From: Plebeiibacterium marinum
GTDB lineage: Bacteria; Bacteroidota; Bacteroidia; Bacteroidales; Marinilabiliaceae
Assembly: GCF_026013615.1 (NCBI RefSeq)
Contig: NZ_JAPDPI010000008.1
Span: 1-64,000, forward strand
DNA length: 64,000 bases
Direction: 5' to 3'
The position numbers and the translations under genes were made by a program. The notes beneath the pieces were generated by a model. That model ran no database searches. It was not told the origin of the DNA and saw nothing but the letters and a program-made list of their open reading frames with translations. Of this stretch, positions 35,819 through 45,955 are shown one piece after another. Position 1 is the first letter of the stretch; each line of letters begins with the position of its first letter.

Positions 35819-36001
35819 TGGGGGGATTTGGTAAATTGAAGTAGTGGTCTACTTAATTGCAATAGGGGAAAACCCTTAGTAATGTTATGAATATAAATGT
35901 TCTTTAATAAAAGAAACTTCTAAAATGAATAGTTGTTGCTGTTAGTAAATCTCTAATATACAGGGAGAAATAGGCAGTTTAAGGCTGGAAGCTGTTTATG
36001 A

Positions 36002-36634
36002 CTATATTGAAGTATAGTTGTTTTTTACGGCCCATATTACCAGTTGTGCAATGTTTTTTTGTTCCGACTTGCGTAGGATGTTTGAGCGGTGTACCTCAAC
36101 GGTTTTTTGACTAAGGAATAACGATTCGGCTATTTCTTTTGTGGATAAGCCTTTGCATATTAATTGCAGTACTTCAATTTCCCGGTTCGACAACTGGTTT
36201 TCTTTACTGTTGGTTCCTCCAATTGCACTCAGGGCCATTTTTTGTAAAATCTCCTGCGAAAAGTAGTTACCCCCTTTGTATACCTCCATAATAGCTTGAC
36301 CCAATTCATATTTGCCTGCCTTTTTTAGCACGAAGCCATGTGCCCCTGCCTGAATCATTTGCATATAGTACGAATCTTCAACAAACATAGTAACGGCAAT
36401 TACTTTTAAATCAGGTTTTATGGCCTTGGCCTTTTGCGTGGTTTCAATGCCGTTCAAGCCTTCCATTTTTATATCCATAAGCACAATGTCGATGTTCAGG
36501 TTATCGAGGTCGCTTAAAAACTCATTGCCTGAACAATAGTCCTTTACAATATTAATTTCATCAATTTGGTCGAGTACCAGTACCAGCCCTTCCCTAAACA
36601 ATTCGTGGTCGTCAACAATAGCTACATTAATCAT
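36002..36634 (-). CDS. NarL/FixJ-family response regulator
   Basis: A 210-residue DNA-binding regulator. The receiver (1-120) has DDH, the acceptor in VLMDIKMEG, Thr in VTM and Lys in VLKKA. The C-terminal LuxR-type helix-turn-helix (about 145-205) shows LSNREIEVLQLICKGLSTKEIAESLFLSQKTVEVHR. Its start overlaps the kinase stop by four bases, so the pair is co-translated. It presumably controls the downstream receiver/porin/PstS-like genes, by inference from colinearity. Confidence 0.95.
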   Translation of the reverse strand: MINVAIVDDHELFREGLVLVLDQIDEINIVKDYCSGNEFLSDLDNLNIDIVLMDIKMEGLNGIETTQKAKAIKPDLKVIAVTMFVEDSYYMQMIQAGAHGFVLKKAGKYELGQAIMEVYKGGNYFSQEILQKMALSAIGGTNSKENQLSNREIEVLQLICKGLSTKEIAESLFLSQKTVEVHRSNILRKSEQKNIAQLVIWAVKNNYTSI

Positions 36635-38697
36635 ACATTTTCGGTTTTTGGTAACTTAATAAAAACTTTTACCCCTTTGTTAGGTTGACTTTTTATGGCA
36701 AACTGTCCGTTGAAGGACTGAATACGGTTCTTTAAATTTCCTAATCCCATGCGCAAGGTGTCCGGAGAAATGTTTTGGGTGTTAAAACCTTTCCCGTTAT
36801 CTTTATAATGCAAGTCTATTTCCGCATCGGTTTCAAAGATGTTAAATTCTACCCTGCTTGCTTCTGCGTGCTTTATCGTGTTATTTACTAACTCTGTAAA
36901 TAACCTGTATATGGTAATTTCTTTGTTTTCGTCAAATCTGCCTATTCCATTGTGAGTAAAGGCAAAGTCGAATTCCTGCCGTAGGTTAAATTTGCTGATG
37001 AATGCCTCAACTGCCGCCACAATACCATGGTTTACCAATATATGCGGGCTGATGTTGAATGATATTTCAGAGATACTGTTTACGGCTTCTTCCACAGTGT
37101 CTATTAATCTGCTTTTTATTACCAGTTGCTTGTCAGTGTTGGGCGCATCAACCAGGGCTTGTGCATACAGTTTTATGGTTGTTAAAATGGGCCCTATGCC
37201 ATCATGTAAATCAGATGAAATGCGTTTTCTCTCATTCTCTTCAGTCTGTATTACTGAATTAAGCACCAGGTTCTGACTTCTTTTTCGGTCAGTAATGTTC
37301 CTTTCTACAATAGTATAATAGCTCATGCCAAGCTCTTTGATGGCTTTTATACTGATTAATGTGTGTATGGGAGCTTTGGAATTGTTTGTGTGTATCCATT
37401 CAAAAACCTGGGGTTGCCCTTTAAGAGCCATACTAATTTTTTCAGCAAAGTTTACAGATTCGTTTTGCTTGTGCATAATCTGGTTTAGGTTTGTAAAAGG
37501 AATGCTGTCATTTTTTCCTTTGATTAAATCCGGATATAGCTCTTTTGCAACCCTGTTGTGCTCAATTACCTTAGGTCCTCTCATTAATAAAATGGCATCG
37601 CTGGTTTCTTCAAATATGGTACGGTATAGTTTTTCGTTTTTGGTTAGCGCTTCATTGGCAATGGTTTCCTCTGTAACATCTTTTAAAACGACCAGATACT
37701 GGTGCTTTTCATCATAGCTGATATCAACTGTTTGGCTTTTCATCACCAGCCTTTCTCCGGTTTTTTTTGTTGTATTGATAAGTAAATCTGATAATGCCTC
37801 TTGCTTTCGTGATTGTTCTTCTGGTATATTTATAGCGCTTTTGTAATCATTTCCTAAAAGTAAAAGGCTGTTTAAACCAATCATTTCATCCCTGTTGTAT
37901 CCGTATATTTTTAAAACAGATGGGTTAACATCGGTTATGGTATAATCAGATGATAAAACCATATAGCCGTCATAACTGCTGTTGTATAAAGTTCTAAATC
38001 TGTGTGCATGGTCATGTGCCACTACTTCTGCCTTTTTTCTTTCTGCAACCTGAATCAATAATTCTTTGTTCAATATATCAAGCTCTGCAACTTGTTTTTC
38101 TAGCAAGATTATATTCTGGCGGTTGTTTTTAAAAACAAAAAATATTAGCGCAGCCACAAAACTAACCCCCATTATAAGTTCAAATATCCTTATAATAATA
38201 GTGCTGATGTTATTATGGAACATATCGGGATCATAATAGAAAGAGATGGCCTTAAAATGGAAAAGAATGGGTATTGAAATAAAGCCCAGTATAGTTAAAG
38301 CTACTGTATATATCGAAGTTTTAACCGTTGATGTGAGCAGCGTGTAGCTTATTAGAATAATGGCTATAACTGTCATAAACTCAAGGTTCATGAACATAGA
38401 CTCTTTTGTTCCAAAAAAGATAAGGGCCATATAAAACACGATGCGTTTATATCTATAGGCTATTTTTTTATAAAAAATGAAAAAGAGGAGAGATGTGCCC
38501 AATAGCACGTAGTTGGAGTAAATTGATATGGGATGGTAATGGTGGGCTTCTCCGCTTAATATATTGATGTATATAATCAAAGGCATGGTTAACACGATCA
38601 TAGCATATATTGCTAAATCTGTGATTTTTTCACTGAAGGCCTGAAGTTTGCCTTCAGTAGAGTTTGTGATTTTGTTTCCCCCTTTGTCCATTGACAT
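36631..38697 (-). CDS. membrane PAS-PAS hybrid-type sensor histidine kinase (HisKA_3)
   Basis: A 688-residue sensor kinase. The N-terminal third (about 25-195) holds about six membrane helices; a coiled-coil leads to two PAS domains (about 220-345 and 350-470). The dimerisation domain is of the NarX/DegS (HisKA_3) type, RISSDLHDGIGPILTTIKL, with the acceptor His in DLHDG, followed by a HATPase_c domain with the N-box LFTELVNNTIKHA and DNGKGF. NarX-type kinases pair with NarL-type regulators, exactly as found downstream. Membrane-embedded helices may sense a lipophilic or electron-transport signal; the ligand is unknown. First gene of the colinear locus 38697-33690. Confidence 0.93.
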   Translation of the reverse strand: MSMDKGGNKITNSTEGKLQAFSEKITDLAIYAMIVLTMPLIIYINILSGEAHHYHPISIYSNYVLLGTSLLFFIFYKKIAYRYKRIVFYMALIFFGTKESMFMNLEFMTVIAIILISYTLLTSTVKTSIYTVALTILGFISIPILFHFKAISFYYDPDMFHNNISTIIIRIFELIMGVSFVAALIFFVFKNNRQNIILLEKQVAELDILNKELLIQVAERKKAEVVAHDHAHRFRTLYNSSYDGYMVLSSDYTITDVNPSVLKIYGYNRDEMIGLNSLLLLGNDYKSAINIPEEQSRKQEALSDLLINTTKKTGERLVMKSQTVDISYDEKHQYLVVLKDVTEETIANEALTKNEKLYRTIFEETSDAILLMRGPKVIEHNRVAKELYPDLIKGKNDSIPFTNLNQIMHKQNESVNFAEKISMALKGQPQVFEWIHTNNSKAPIHTLISIKAIKELGMSYYTIVERNITDRKRSQNLVLNSVIQTEENERKRISSDLHDGIGPILTTIKLYAQALVDAPNTDKQLVIKSRLIDTVEEAVNSISEISFNISPHILVNHGIVAAVEAFISKFNLRQEFDFAFTHNGIGRFDENKEITIYRLFTELVNNTIKHAEASRVEFNIFETDAEIDLHYKDNGKGFNTQNISPDTLRMGLGNLKNRIQSFNGQFAIKSQPNKGVKVFIKLPKTENV

Positions 38698-39073
38698 AGT
38701 TTTCCTTTATAATTAAATACGTATGCGGCCCTAAAATGATACAGTTATAAGTAATTTTGGGATGTTTGATGATATTAGACTAAAAGCTGAACCTGATTAC
38801 CTCAAAAGTTCATTACGCTATCAACAAACACCAACGTTCGCAAAAAGTTTTAAAAAAATCCTTCTTCTTTTTTTTGAGGGCGCGAAGATAAATAAAGGTT
38901 GGTATTTACTTGTCGTTGAACTATGTTTTTGTTCCCTGTTTTATAGCACATTCCGTAATAAAATGTAGGTTAGGGTATTGATAGCATTCAATTTTTATTA
39001 TCTTGGGGTAACCTTAAAAAAAATGAAATCAGTTAATCTCAATAAATCAAAAACAAATTAATCTATTTTAATT
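38698..39073. other. divergent kinase/hppA intergenic region
   Basis: 376 bases without a convincing gene. A candidate hppA promoter is TATTG (38976-38980) and TATCTTGG (38999-39006) with 18 bases between, one mismatch from TAnnTTTG. TAATTTTG at 38752-38759 is an exact -7 match immediately before an ATG that opens a 68-codon frame of unlikely composition, which I reject. Confidence 0.5.
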
Positions 39074-41356
39074 ATGGTGACACAATTATTTTGGATCATA
39101 CCAGTTGCATCTGTTGTTGCATTGGTGTTTGCCTGGCTTTTTTTTAAAAGCATGATGAAAAATTCCGAAGGAACGGATAAAATGAAGGAAATAGCCCAGC
39201 ACGTGCGCGATGGAGCTATGGCTTATTTATCACGGCAGTACAAAGTTGTAGGGATTGTATTTGTTGTTCTTTTGGTTATTCTTACCATTTTAGCTTACAT
39301 GGGTGTTCAAAACCCCTTTGTTCCTATTGCGTTTTTAACCGGAGGTTTTTTCTCGGGGCTGTGTGGATTTTTAGGGATGAAAACAGCTACGTTTGCTTCC
39401 GGCCGTACCGCACAGGGGGCTTCAGAGTCTTTGAATAAAGGCCTTAAGGTGGCCTTCCGTTCAGGTGCCGTGATGGGACTGGTTGTGGTTGGTTTTGGAC
39501 TGTTGGATATTTCACTTTGGTATTTGTTGCTTACAAAAGTCATTTATACTGCAGAACATATGAGTACTGGCTTGCACTTTTTAGGCTTGGATTTTGTTCA
39601 TGCCGGAATGGATGAGTCTCAAAAACTAATGGAAGTTACAGCTACCATGCTAACCTTTGGTATGGGTGCTTCTACTCAGGCGTTATTTGCCCGTGTGGGT
39701 GGTGGTATTTACACCAAGGCTGCCGATGTGGGTGCTGATTTGGTTGGTAAGGTTGAAGCCGGTATTCCGGAGGATGATCCTCGAAATCCTGCTACCATTG
39801 CCGATAATGTGGGTGATAATGTAGGTGATGTTGCCGGTATGGGAGCCGACCTTTACGAGTCGTATTGTGGATCTATCCTTGCCACAGCAGCTTTGGGAGC
39901 CGCGTTGTCTATTAATGGCGGAGATGATGCTGCAGGAAAAGTAATTGCACCAATGTTGGTTGCCGCTATCGGTATCATACTTTCTATAGTGGGTATTTTT
40001 ATGGTGCAAACCAAAGAAGATGCCACCGCAAAAAGCTTGTTGAACTCACTGTTAATTGGTACAGGGGGTAGTTCTGTTCTAATTCTGGGTGCTATAGCTG
40101 GTATGGCTGCATTGGGTTGGATTAGTTGGGGTATTTTTGGTTCCGTAATCGCAGGTCTTGTAGCTGGGGTAATTATTGGACAGGGTACTGAGTATTATAC
40201 TTCGGATGGTTATAAACCAACCCAGGGTATTTCAAAACAAGCACAGCAAGGACCTGCAACAACCATTATTGATGGTGTGGCAGTGGGAATGTACTCAACA
40301 TGGATCCCTGTTATTACCATTGTGGCTGGTATTATAGCTGCATTTGGTTTTGCAGGAGGATTTGATGATTTTGCTGAAGGTGTTTATGGTATTGGGTTTG
40401 CTGCAGTGGGAATGCTTTCTACTTTAGGTATTACTTTGGCAACGGATGCTTTTGGACCTATTGCTGATAATGCCGGTGGTAATGCCGAGATGAGTGAGTT
40501 GCCTGCAGAAGTTCGTGAAAGAACAGATGCCCTGGATATGTTGGGTAACACTACTGCAGCTACTGGTAAAGGATTTGCCATTGGATCGGCTGCGTTAACC
40601 GCTATGGCACTTATGGCTGCTTATATGGAAGAGGTTAAAATATGGTTGAAAAGGGCTCTTGTTGATGGCGAAACAGTGGTTCAAAACTCTATTCAGTTTG
40701 TGTTGGATTCTTCGGTTCAGGTTACAGAAGGTACCAAAGCCGTAGTTATTTCAGAAGCCTCGTTAAAAGACTTTTCTACTTTTTATGACTTGTCTCTGTT
40801 TAATCCGATGCTATTGGCCGGATTGTTTATCGGTGCCATGATGGCGTTCGTGTTCTGTGCCATGACAATGAAAGCCGTAGGTCGTGCAGCAGGAGCCATG
40901 GTTGATGAGGTTCGTCGTCAGTTTAGAGAAATTCCTGGAATCCTTGAAGGTAAAGGGACGCCTGAATATGCCAAATGTGTGGCCATATCAACTAAAGGAG
41001 CTCAAAAGGAAATGTTGTTGCCTTCGCTGTTGGCTATTATTGTACCTATTGTGGTAGGTATTATTTTTGGTGTGGCAGGAGTTGTAGGCTTGTTGATGGG
41101 TGGTTTAACTACCGGCTTTACTTTGGCTATCTTCCTTAACAATGCAGGAGGTGCCTGGGATAACGCTAAAAAATACATCGAAAAAGGAAATTATGGTGGT
41201 AAAGGTAGCGAAGCCCATAAGGCAGGTGTTGTTGGTGATACGGTAGGAGACCCATTTAAAGACACATCAGGTCCTTCATTAAATATTCTTATCAAGCTTA
41301 TGACTATGGTAAGTGTTGTAATGAGTGGATTGACTGTTGCTTTTGCAATATTCTAA
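39074..41356 (+). CDS. hppA: membrane-bound ion-translocating inorganic pyrophosphatase
   Basis: Couples hydrolysis of pyrophosphate to pumping of protons or sodium across the inner membrane. The 760-residue chain has about 15-16 membrane helices. The catalytic loop [19 protein letters not shown] (near residue 220-240) and the DNVGDNVGD motif are intact, and the second acidic loop [15 protein letters not shown] is at the C-terminus. The K+-discriminating site reads [10 protein letters not shown], with alanine where K+-independent enzymes have lysine, so this is a K+-dependent type (inference). Proton versus sodium cannot be told from the sequence. A terminator follows directly. Confidence 0.96.
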   Translation: MVTQLFWIIPVASVVALVFAWLFFKSMMKNSEGTDKMKEIAQHVRDGAMAYLSRQYKVVGIVFVVLLVILTILAYMGVQNPFVPIAFLTGGFFSGLCGFLGMKTATFASGRTAQGASESLNKGLKVAFRSGAVMGLVVVGFGLLDISLWYLLLTKVIYTAEHMSTGLHFLGLDFVHAGMDESQKLMEVTATMLTFGMGASTQALFARVGGGIYTKAADVGADLVGKVEAGIPEDDPRNPATIADNVGDNVGDVAGMGADLYESYCGSILATAALGAALSINGGDDAAGKVIAPMLVAAIGIILSIVGIFMVQTKEDATAKSLLNSLLIGTGGSSVLILGAIAGMAALGWISWGIFGSVIAGLVAGVIIGQGTEYYTSDGYKPTQGISKQAQQGPATTIIDGVAVGMYSTWIPVITIVAGIIAAFGFAGGFDDFAEGVYGIGFAAVGMLSTLGITLATDAFGPIADNAGGNAEMSELPAEVRERTDALDMLGNTTAATGKGFAIGSAALTAMALMAAYMEEVKIWLKRALVDGETVVQNSIQFVLDSSVQVTEGTKAVVISEASLKDFSTFYDLSLFNPMLLAGLFIGAMMAFVFCAMTMKAVGRAAGAMVDEVRRQFREIPGILEGKGTPEYAKCVAISTKGAQKEMLLPSLLAIIVPIVVGIIFGVAGVVGLLMGGLTTGFTLAIFLNNAGGAWDNAKKYIEKGNYGGKGSEAHKAGVVGDTVGDPFKDTSGPSLNILIKLMTMVSVVMSGLTVAFAIF

Positions 41357-41379
41357 AATCAAAAAAAACAGATAAGATT

Positions 41380-41416
41380 CAAAGCCCGGATATATATGTC
41401 TGGGCTTTGTCTTTAA
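41380..41416 (+). terminator. terminator after hppA
   Basis: An 11-bp stem CAAAGCCCGGA / TCTGGGCTTTG (one G-U pair, 8-base loop) followed by TCTTTA. The T-tract is interrupted but the stem is strong. Confidence 0.75.
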
Positions 41417-41464
41417 TATAAATTAAAAAGCTCTGTATTTCAGTGTTTGTGTTTTAGTTATGTC

Positions 41465-42412
41465 ATGACCAATATTCCTCAATTCCAGGATGTAGAGTCT
41501 GCTTACAACAGGATTCATCAATACATCCATTTTACACCTGTATTATCAAGCTCAGCCATTAATCAAATAGCAGGGTGTGAGATATTTTTTAAATGTGAGA
41601 ACTTTCAAAAGGTTGGAGCTTTTAAGTTCAGGGGAGCCTGTAATGCTGTTTTTTCATTAACAGATCAACAGGCATCAAAAGGAGTTGGTACCCATTCCTC
41701 AGGTAATCATGCAGCAGCCTTGGCGCTGGCTGCCCAAATAAGAGCAATAGATGCTTATATAGTAATGCCGGAAAATGCACCTGAAATAAAGAAAATGGCT
41801 GTTAAGGGCTATGGGGGGAAGATTACGTTCTGCAAACCAACACTTCAGGCCAGAGAAGATACTTTAGATGCCATATTAAAAAGCACTGGTGCTATTATGG
41901 TGCACCCTTACAACCAAAATGAAGTTATTGCAGGACAAGGGACTTGTGCCTTGGAATTGCTACAGCAATGTGATTGTTTAGATGCTATTGTTGCTCCTGT
42001 TGGGGGTGGGGGACTTTTGAGCGGGACCTCGATGACTGCAAAATATCTTAACCCTGAAATTGAAGTTATAGCAGCTGAACCAGAAGGGGCTGATGATGCT
42101 TTCCGCTCATTTCAAAAAGGTGAACGGATTCCGGTTACTTCCACCAATACTATTGCTGATGGATTATTAACCTCTTTAGGAGAATTGACGTGGACAATAA
42201 TCAGAAAAAATGTTGACCGGATCTATACATGCACGGATCCTGATATTATTGAAGCCATGTGGTTGATCTGGGAAAGGATGAAGATTGTTGTGGAGCCATC
42301 AGCAGCAGTGGCACTTGCCATAATCCTTAAACACAAAAATGTATTTAAAGGGAAAAGAGTAGGGGTAATTTTAACGGGGGGAAATGTGGATTTGGGGAAG
42401 TTGCCGTTTTAA
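41465..42412 (+). CDS. PLP-dependent threonine/serine dehydratase family protein
   Basis: A 315-residue fold-type II pyridoxal-phosphate enzyme, close to catabolic threonine ammonia-lyase and serine racemase/dehydratase. The PLP lysine is in GAFKFRGACNA (near residue 56), the phosphate-binding glycine loop is GGGGLLSG (near residue 180), and ITGGNVD closes the fold (here ILTGGNVD). There is no C-terminal ACT regulatory domain, so it is not the feedback-inhibited biosynthetic IlvA. I start at the ATG at 41465; the frame opens six codons earlier. Substrate (threonine, serine or D/L racemisation) is unresolved. Confidence 0.9.
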   Translation: MTNIPQFQDVESAYNRIHQYIHFTPVLSSSAINQIAGCEIFFKCENFQKVGAFKFRGACNAVFSLTDQQASKGVGTHSSGNHAAALALAAQIRAIDAYIVMPENAPEIKKMAVKGYGGKITFCKPTLQAREDTLDAILKSTGAIMVHPYNQNEVIAGQGTCALELLQQCDCLDAIVAPVGGGGLLSGTSMTAKYLNPEIEVIAAEPEGADDAFRSFQKGERIPVTSTNTIADGLLTSLGELTWTIIRKNVDRIYTCTDPDIIEAMWLIWERMKIVVEPSAAVALAIILKHKNVFKGKRVGVILTGGNVDLGKLPF

Positions 42413-42496
42413 ATTGAATGCTTGACGAACAATGAGGTTTCTCTATAAAACAGGAGTTATCTTGCTAAAATTATATAACATTTACCGGTCTGATGT

Positions 42497-43960
42497 TTAC
42501 AACAACGGACTTAATAACCGGGCAAGCGACTCTTTCGCTTTTTGCTTCAAGGGACGTTTTCTCCATTCTGCATAGATTAACCTGTCGCTATCTGCAAAAT
42601 CGTCTTTAAAGGTTTGTTTCACTTCCCTGGCAAAGTCTTCATCGTAAATAAAGGATGTTACTTCAAAGTTCTGCTCAAAGCTCCTGAAATCTATATTGGC
42701 CGATCCAATTGAGCTTACAATATCATCAGAAACAATGACCTTGCTATGTATAAAGCCTTTCTTGTAAAAATAAATCTTTACCCCGGACAGCATCATTTCT
42801 TTTAAATAAGACATGGTTGAAAGCTTGGTAATTAAAGCGTCCGACTTTTCCGGGATCAGTATTTTTACATCAACACCTCCCATGGCTGCAGTTTTTAATG
42901 CCATTAAAACACTTTCGTTGGGCATAAAATACGGCGTTGCGAGGTACACATATTTTTTTGCAGTGGTAATTATTTTAAAGAAACCCATCATAATACCGGG
43001 CCAATCAGTGTCCGGCCCACTGGCACTGATCTGTACCATTTTATTGTCTTGCGGTTTCTTAATAGGGAAATATTCTTCGTTGGCAAGTTCTTGCTGACTA
43101 ACAAAATACCAGTCAAGCGAGAAGATGTATTGCAGACTGTTAACAGCATCGCCCTCTATTTTAATATGGGTATCTCTCCACTTGCCTAATCCTTCCTTTC
43201 CATGTATATACCTGTCAGCAACGTTGATTCCACCTACAAAACCTACATAGCCATCAATTACCACAATTTTCCTGTGATTTCTGTAGTTTACCTTGCTGGT
43301 GAAAATCGGGAACCTAACTTCAAGGAATGAATATATTTCGATACCCGCTGCACGCATCATCTTAAAATAGTCCTTTTTTAGTTCCCAGGAACCCACATCA
43401 TCCACTATCATTCTTACTTTTACGCCTTCTTTAACTTTTTCAAGCAAAATATCTTTGATGATATTCCCGATAGTATCCCGGGCAAAAATATAGTATTGCA
43501 GATGAATAAAATGCTTAGCCTTTTTGAGTTCTTCTATTAATGAATCAAATTTTTGGTCACCATTGTTAAGCAGGGTCACACTGTTTCCGGTGGTAACAAC
43601 CGAATCGCTGTTATTTAGCTGAAGCTGGATGATACTGGCTTTATCCTGGATAACATCGTCTGAGGACCATTCGTTTTCGCTAAGGGCTTGGGTTTGTGCA
43701 TGGGCAATCTTGCTTATATAGTCGTGATTCTTTAGCCCTTTGCGTTTAATAATCTTTTCTTTACGGAAGTTTTGTCCAAAAAACACATACAAAACAATAC
43801 CCAGGCCCGGCAATAACAACAATACGAGTATCCAGGACAGGGATTTTAAGGGATTTCTGTTCTCCAGAATCATAACGCCCATAACCATGAAAATGGAAAT
43901 GGCATATGCCGTAACTATAAAAATATATATTATTGATTCAAGGTTTTCGCTCCACCACAT
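42497..43960 (-). CDS. cls: cardiolipin synthase (phospholipase D family)
   Basis: Joins two phosphatidyl groups to make cardiolipin at the inner membrane. Two N-terminal membrane helices (about 8-30 and 38-60) precede two HKD motifs: the first in NHRKIVVIDGYVGFVGG (near residue 233) and the second in FIHSKVIVSDD (near residue 411) followed by GSANIDFRS. The 487-residue length matches the Cls group. It follows ribD on the same strand with a 41-base gap, so may be co-transcribed although functionally unrelated. Confidence 0.94.
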   Translation of the reverse strand: MWWSENLESIIYIFIVTAYAISIFMVMGVMILENRNPLKSLSWILVLLLLPGLGIVLYVFFGQNFRKEKIIKRKGLKNHDYISKIAHAQTQALSENEWSSDDVIQDKASIIQLQLNNSDSVVTTGNSVTLLNNGDQKFDSLIEELKKAKHFIHLQYYIFARDTIGNIIKDILLEKVKEGVKVRMIVDDVGSWELKKDYFKMMRAAGIEIYSFLEVRFPIFTSKVNYRNHRKIVVIDGYVGFVGGINVADRYIHGKEGLGKWRDTHIKIEGDAVNSLQYIFSLDWYFVSQQELANEEYFPIKKPQDNKMVQISASGPDTDWPGIMMGFFKIITTAKKYVYLATPYFMPNESVLMALKTAAMGGVDVKILIPEKSDALITKLSTMSYLKEMMLSGVKIYFYKKGFIHSKVIVSDDIVSSIGSANIDFRSFEQNFEVTSFIYDEDFAREVKQTFKDDFADSDRLIYAEWRKRPLKQKAKESLARLLSPLL

Positions 43961-44001
43961 ATGGTTAGTTTATTAGTATGGTTTTAATGTTTCTCGTAAA
44001 A

Positions 44002-45054
44002 TTATCTGGCATTAAAATTACGGTAATAAAACAGCTGGCTATTGCCAACTATATCTTCCGCAATGGGTTTGTTGTTTATTACAGGTGCTTTTACGCCATT
44101 TTTAAACCATTTGTTGCCCACAAAGCGTCTTGCTTCATCCCAATAACCCGATTGAATAAAGTGTTGAAGAATTTCTTTTCCACCTTCAATAATTAGTGAT
44201 TGAAGCTTTTGCTGATGTAAAAATAAGCTTATCTGTGGAATAATATCAGTGTTGGAATCTGTTTTACAATACATAATATTGGTTTTGTCCTCTTTTGGAT
44301 TTTCTGTAAATACGATGGTTTTTACAGAATTATCCAAAAGGTTGTTTGAGGATGGAACCCTTCCTGTCCTGTCAATTAATACCCTTACCGGATGGTTGCC
44401 GCTCCATTCCCTTACGGTTAGCGAAGGATTATCCTTAATAGCGGTGTTTGTGCCCACTAATATTGATTGCTCCTGTCTTCGCCATTTGTGTACCAGTTTT
44501 TTTGCAAGGGTGTTTGTAATCCAGGTTGGTTCTCCAAAATTCTCTTGCTCCCTGTCAATATCTATAAATCCATCAAGGGTTTCTGCCCATTTTAAAATGA
44601 TATACGGTCTTTGTTTTTCGTGGTAAGTAAAAAAGCGCTTGTTTAGTTCCCGGCTTTCTTTTTCCATTACCCCAACAATAACATCAGTACCCGCTTTCTC
44701 CAGCATTTCTATTCCCTTTCCCGCTACTTCAGAAAAGGTGTCGGTACAGCCAATTACCACACGGGGAATCAGCATTTCTTTAATGAGTAATGAGCAAGGT
44801 GGTGTTTTTCCATAATGAGCACAGGGTTCAAGGTTAACGTATAGAGTTGATTCTTTTAGTAGTTCTTTGTTCTTAACCGAGTTTATGGCATTTACTTCTG
44901 CATGGGGTTCTCCTGCTTTATGATGATACCCCTCGCCGATAATCCTGTCGTTGTAAACTATAACTGATCCAACCATGGGGTTGGAGTATGTATTCCCAAG
45001 TCCGTTTGCTGCTAATTCAAGGCAGCGGAACATATATTTTTCGTTGATACTCAT
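44002..45054 (-). CDS. ribD: bifunctional riboflavin biosynthesis deaminase/reductase RibD
   Basis: Carries out the second and third steps of riboflavin synthesis. The N-terminal cytidine-deaminase-like domain (1-145) has the zinc motif HAEVNAI and PCAHYGKTPPC; the C-terminal reductase domain (150-350) has ILKWAETLDGFID and the closing SLIIEGGKEILQHF. Length about 350 is normal. The ATG at 45054 starts MSINEKYMFRCLELA; the frame extends two codons to a GTG. Divergent from prmC with interlocked promoters. Other rib genes are not adjacent. Confidence 0.95.
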   Translation of the reverse strand: MSINEKYMFRCLELAANGLGNTYSNPMVGSVIVYNDRIIGEGYHHKAGEPHAEVNAINSVKNKELLKESTLYVNLEPCAHYGKTPPCSLLIKEMLIPRVVIGCTDTFSEVAGKGIEMLEKAGTDVIVGVMEKESRELNKRFFTYHEKQRPYIILKWAETLDGFIDIDREQENFGEPTWITNTLAKKLVHKWRRQEQSILVGTNTAIKDNPSLTVREWSGNHPVRVLIDRTGRVPSSNNLLDNSVKTIVFTENPKEDKTNIMYCKTDSNTDIIPQISLFLHQQKLQSLIIEGGKEILQHFIQSGYWDEARRFVGNKWFKNGVKAPVINNKPIAEDIVGNSQLFYYRNFNAR

Positions 45055-45077
45055 AATCACAAAAATGGTTAATTTTG
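45044..45077 (+). promoter_or_regulatory. promoter of prmC
   Basis: TAATTTTG (45070-45077) is an exact -7 box with TTG at 45044-45046 (23 bases away). The -33 part lies inside the first codons of ribD on the other strand. ATG follows at 45098. Confidence 0.5.
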
Positions 45078-45085
45078 CGGCATAA

Positions 45086-45113
45086 CAAAAATAAAAAATG
45101 GAGTTTAAAACAA
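45086..45113 (-). promoter_or_regulatory. promoter of ribD
   Basis: Minus-strand TATTTTTG (45093-45086) is an exact -7 box with TTG at 45113-45111, 17 bases upstream and within prmC coding sequence. Leader about 25 bases. Confidence 0.45.
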
Positions 45114-45955
45114 TAAATCAACTGTCAGCTGCCTTTCAGGAAGCATTATCGGATATTTATCCGGCTGAAGAGATCAGGAATTTCGTTTTCTTTATCATGG
45201 AATACCTGCTGGGATATTCAAAGGTGGATATGCTTATGAAAGGTGAAGAAGAACTGAGTGCGGGAACACTAGGCTTTTGTCAGGATGCATTGGGTAAATT
45301 GAGACAGCATGTTCCAATCCAGTATATTTTGGGTGAGACTGAGTTTTATGGGCTCAGGTTTAAGGTGAGCAATTCGGTTCTGATTCCACGTCCTGAAACA
45401 GAGGAGCTGGTTCATTGGATTATTGAAGAAGCAAACGCAGAACCATTGTCTGTTCTTGATATAGGGACCGGTACCGGGTGTATACCCATAACTTTAAAGA
45501 AAAATATATTGGGGGCGCAAGTGGAAGGCTGGGATATTTCTGACGAGGCTTTGCTGATGGCTAAAGAAAATGCTGAACTGAACCAGGTAAAAGTTGCTTT
45601 TTATAAACAGGATGCGCTGAATATTCCCGAAATAGATCAACAGTTTGATGTGATAGTGAGTAATCCTCCATATGTTTTAAATAAGGAAAAAGTGTTGATG
45701 AAACAAAATGTGTTGGATAATGAGCCACACCTGGCTCTTTTTGTCCCGGATGCAGAGCCTCTGTTGTTTTACAAGTCAATTAGTGCGTTTGCCATTAAAA
45801 ATTTAAAACCAGGGGGTAAGCTATATTTTGAAATTAATGAAGCATACGGAAAAGAGACCGTTGAGATGATGGAGCATCTAGGCTTTAAAAATGTTGAGTT
45901 GAGAAAAGATTTGTTTGATAAATATCGTATGGTTAGGGGAGTAAAGCTGCGTTGA
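45098..45955 (+). CDS. prmC: peptide chain release factor N5-glutamine methyltransferase
   Basis: Methylates the glutamine of the GGQ motif in release factors RF1 and RF2. The 285-residue chain has an N-terminal helical domain and a class I methyltransferase domain with VLDIGTGTGCIPITL (SAM motif I, near residue 125) and the family signature SNPPYV (near 188), which binds the target glutamine. The C-terminus overlaps the convergent acpH gene by 23 bases. It is not next to prfA as in E. coli. Confidence 0.95.
   Translation: MEFKTINQLSAAFQEALSDIYPAEEIRNFVFFIMEYLLGYSKVDMLMKGEEELSAGTLGFCQDALGKLRQHVPIQYILGETEFYGLRFKVSNSVLIPRPETEELVHWIIEEANAEPLSVLDIGTGTGCIPITLKKNILGAQVEGWDISDEALLMAKENAELNQVKVAFYKQDALNIPEIDQQFDVIVSNPPYVLNKEKVLMKQNVLDNEPHLALFVPDAEPLLFYKSISAFAIKNLKPGGKLYFEINEAYGKETVEMMEHLGFKNVELRKDLFDKYRMVRGVKLR

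Noticed and set aside
38762-38968. 68-codon frame directly after an exact -7 box
   Set aside because: No signal, domain or conserved-looking pattern; the ATG is only three bases after the box. Chance match in AT-rich sequence is more likely.
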